DNA from: Nocardiopsis gilva YIM 90087
GTDB lineage: Bacteria > Actinomycetota > Actinomycetes > Streptosporangiales > Streptosporangiaceae
Direction of reading: 5' to 3'
NCBI RefSeq assembly: GCF_002263495.1
Contig: NZ_CP022753.1
Location: forward strand, 2,914,001 to 2,978,000
DNA length: 64,000 nt
Shown: in pieces, positions 62,990 to 64,000 of the stretch
How the letters are laid out: each line of letters begins with the position of its first letter
Numbering within the stretch: the first letter of the stretch is position 1
Position numbers and translations under genes: made by a program
The notes under the pieces: generated by a model
Databases searched by the model: none
What the model was told of the DNA's origin: nothing
Seen by the model: only the letters and a program-made list of their open reading frames with translations

Positions 62990-64000
62990 TCAACGGCCGG
63001 ATCCGGCCTCCACGGGCACCCGCGCCCGGACCTCGAAACCGCCGTCGGGGCGCGGCCCGGTGTCCAGATCCCCGCCGTACAGGCCGACCCGTTCGCGCAT
63101 CCCCACCAGGCCGTGGCCGGGTTCGTCGGCGGTGCGCCGGTCGGCCGCCGGCCCCGTTCCGTCGTCGGCGACCGTCACCGTCACGGTCCGCCGCTCGAAG
63201 ACCAGTGTCACGGTCGCGGCCGCCTGCTCCCCGGCGTGCTTGAGCACGTTGGTCAGGGACTCCTGCACCACCCGGTAGAGGGTGAGGTCCAGGCCCGGGG
63301 CCAGGTCCGGCACCTCGCCGTCGATGCGCAGCTCGACCTCCATGCCGGTCTCCCGCATCTGCCTGACCAGGTCCCGCAGGCCGTCGACACCCGGCCGGGG
63401 CGAGCGGTCGGCCTCGTCCTGCGGGGTCCGCAGCACCCCCACGATCCGACGCATCTCCGACAGCGCGAGCCGCCCGGTCTCCTCGATGTCGAGCAGCGCC
63501 TGGCGGGCCCGGTCCGGGGACCGCTCGATGATTCGCTGCCCGGCCGTGGCCTGCACGGTCATCACACTGATGTGGTGGGCGACGACATCGTGCAGCTCGC
63601 GGGCGATGCGCGAGCGCTCCTCGGCCAGGACCGCGCGGGTGTGGGCGTCGCGCGCCCGCTCCAGCCGCTCGGCCCGGGCCTTCAGCTCCCGCATGTCGTA
63701 GACGCGCATGCGGACCAGCCGCCCCAGCCACCAGACGGCCACGAGGCAGCTCAGGTAGAAGGCGAAGTCGATCCACAGCGGGATCGTCAGCGAGTCCATC
63801 GGGGTGAGCCAGAGGGCCACGAGGTACAGGACCACCCCGAGCACGGGCCCGAACAGGGCACGGCGCAGCTCCAGATAGCGCGAGGTCGAGTACACGGCCA
63901 CGCCGATGCCGGGGGTGGCCGAGCCCCAGACGAACATCTGGGCGTTGTCGGCTCCGACCCCGCCGAGGATCAGGACCGACATCGCGAGCATCGGATGGTA
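62990..64000 (-). CDS. NarL-family sensor histidine kinase (5' end outside window)
   Basis: About 337 residues visible; the frame is open to the window edge, so the N-terminus is cut off. Three or more membrane segments precede a coiled linker and the HisKA_3 dimerisation domain with phosphoacceptor His in ARELHDVVAHHISVM. The HATPase domain has YRVVQESLTNVLKHAG (N box), VADDGTG and GHGLVGMRERVGLYGG (G boxes). This is the two-component sensor type of the DesK/NarX branch common in actinomycetes. It pairs with the adjacent response regulator. The signal is unknown. Confidence 0.92.
   Translation of the reverse strand, partial: YHPMLAMSVLILGGVGADNAQMFVWGSATPGIGVAVYSTSRYLELRRALFGPVLGVVLYLVALWLTPMDSLTIPLWIDFAFYLSCLVAVWWLGRLVRMRVYDMRELKARAERLERARDAHTRAVLAEERSRIARELHDVVAHHISVMTVQATAGQRIIERSPDRARQALLDIEETGRLALSEMRRIVGVLRTPQDEADRSPRPGVDGLRDLVRQMRETGMEVELRIDGEVPDLAPGLDLTLYRVVQESLTNVLKHAGEQAAATVTLVFERRTVTVTVADDGTGPAADRRTADEPGHGLVGMRERVGLYGGDLDTGPRPDGGFEVRARVPVEAGSGR

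Noticed and set aside
62259-63776. Apparent kinase-regulator fusion of 505 residues
   Set aside because: The upstream part of the frame is a shadow of the kinase gene, which is encoded in another frame with intact H, N and G boxes; the response regulator starts at 62942.

Overview
The window is about 70% G+C chromosomal DNA from a filamentous actinomycete. Markers for this include a RamB/ScfR glyoxylate regulator next to isocitrate lyase, a GarA/OdhI-type FHA protein, a DUF574-type SAM methyltransferase, a DUF5999 protein, a small protein ending in Cys-Cys beside an ArsA-type ATPase, LytR-CpsA-Psr and HelD proteins, GTG and TTG starts, and GC-rich hairpin terminators. The gene mix looks like Nocardiopsaceae/Streptosporangiales, but that placement is an inference. 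I see no rRNA, tRNA, CRISPR array, integrase, transposase or biosynthetic cluster.

Layout. 1-4.3 kb (minus): pmbA/tldD, a LAS-type peptidase and a membrane protein with a His-rich loop. 4.5-8 kb: flavin reductase, a lipoprotein/OmpA pair and an LCP cell-wall ligase. 8.2-11.2 kb (plus): double-domain Lrp regulator, a dihydropteroate-synthase homologue with an altered substrate loop, and an RraA-like protein. 11.2-12.1 kb: non-coding repeat region. 12.1-15.1 kb: FCD-type GntR regulator divergent from a CynX/NimT-type transporter, then a CPBP protein. 15.3-18.3 kb: aceA divergent from ramB. 18.5-24 kb: secreted subtilase, TrmB/HTH regulator, acyl-CoA dehydrogenase. 24.2-29.4 kb is an accessory stretch: CDP-alcohol phosphotransferase, a trypsin-like gene and a pentapeptide-family gene that are both truncated at one junction, two tandem degenerate PAP2-like membrane proteins, and an acetoacetate-decarboxylase-family protein. 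29.6-36.7 kb: methyltransferase, hotdog protein, acyltransferase, TetR, SRPBCC protein, HelD.

36.9-39.3 kb: a Trp attenuator (leader peptide with tandem Trp codons, pause hairpin, T-tailed terminator) controlling a fused anthranilate synthase. 39.4-42.8 kb: epimerase, thyX, a repeat element, a split-barrel-like protein. 42.9-46.0 kb: cstA, CC-tailed protein and ArsA-like ATPase as one operon. 46.4-49.7 kb: CDP-alcohol phosphotransferase and a nucleotidyltransferase/mutase-like fusion. 50.2-55.9 kb: garA, bifunctional nuclease, MerR, then a glycine riboswitch and gcvP. 55.9-57.1 kb: another repeat element. 57.1-64 kb: TPR protein, hydrolase, DUF5999, endonuclease V, ThrE-like exporter and a two-component system cut by the window end.

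The most unusual feature is a family of long, imperfect inverted-repeat elements at about 11.2-12.1, 41.36-41.88 and 56.08-56.83 kb. They share terminal sequences, a conserved GATGATCATGG palindrome at the core, and no evident coding capacity. Second are the cstA / CC-tail / ArsA operon and the double-truncation junction near 26.18 kb.
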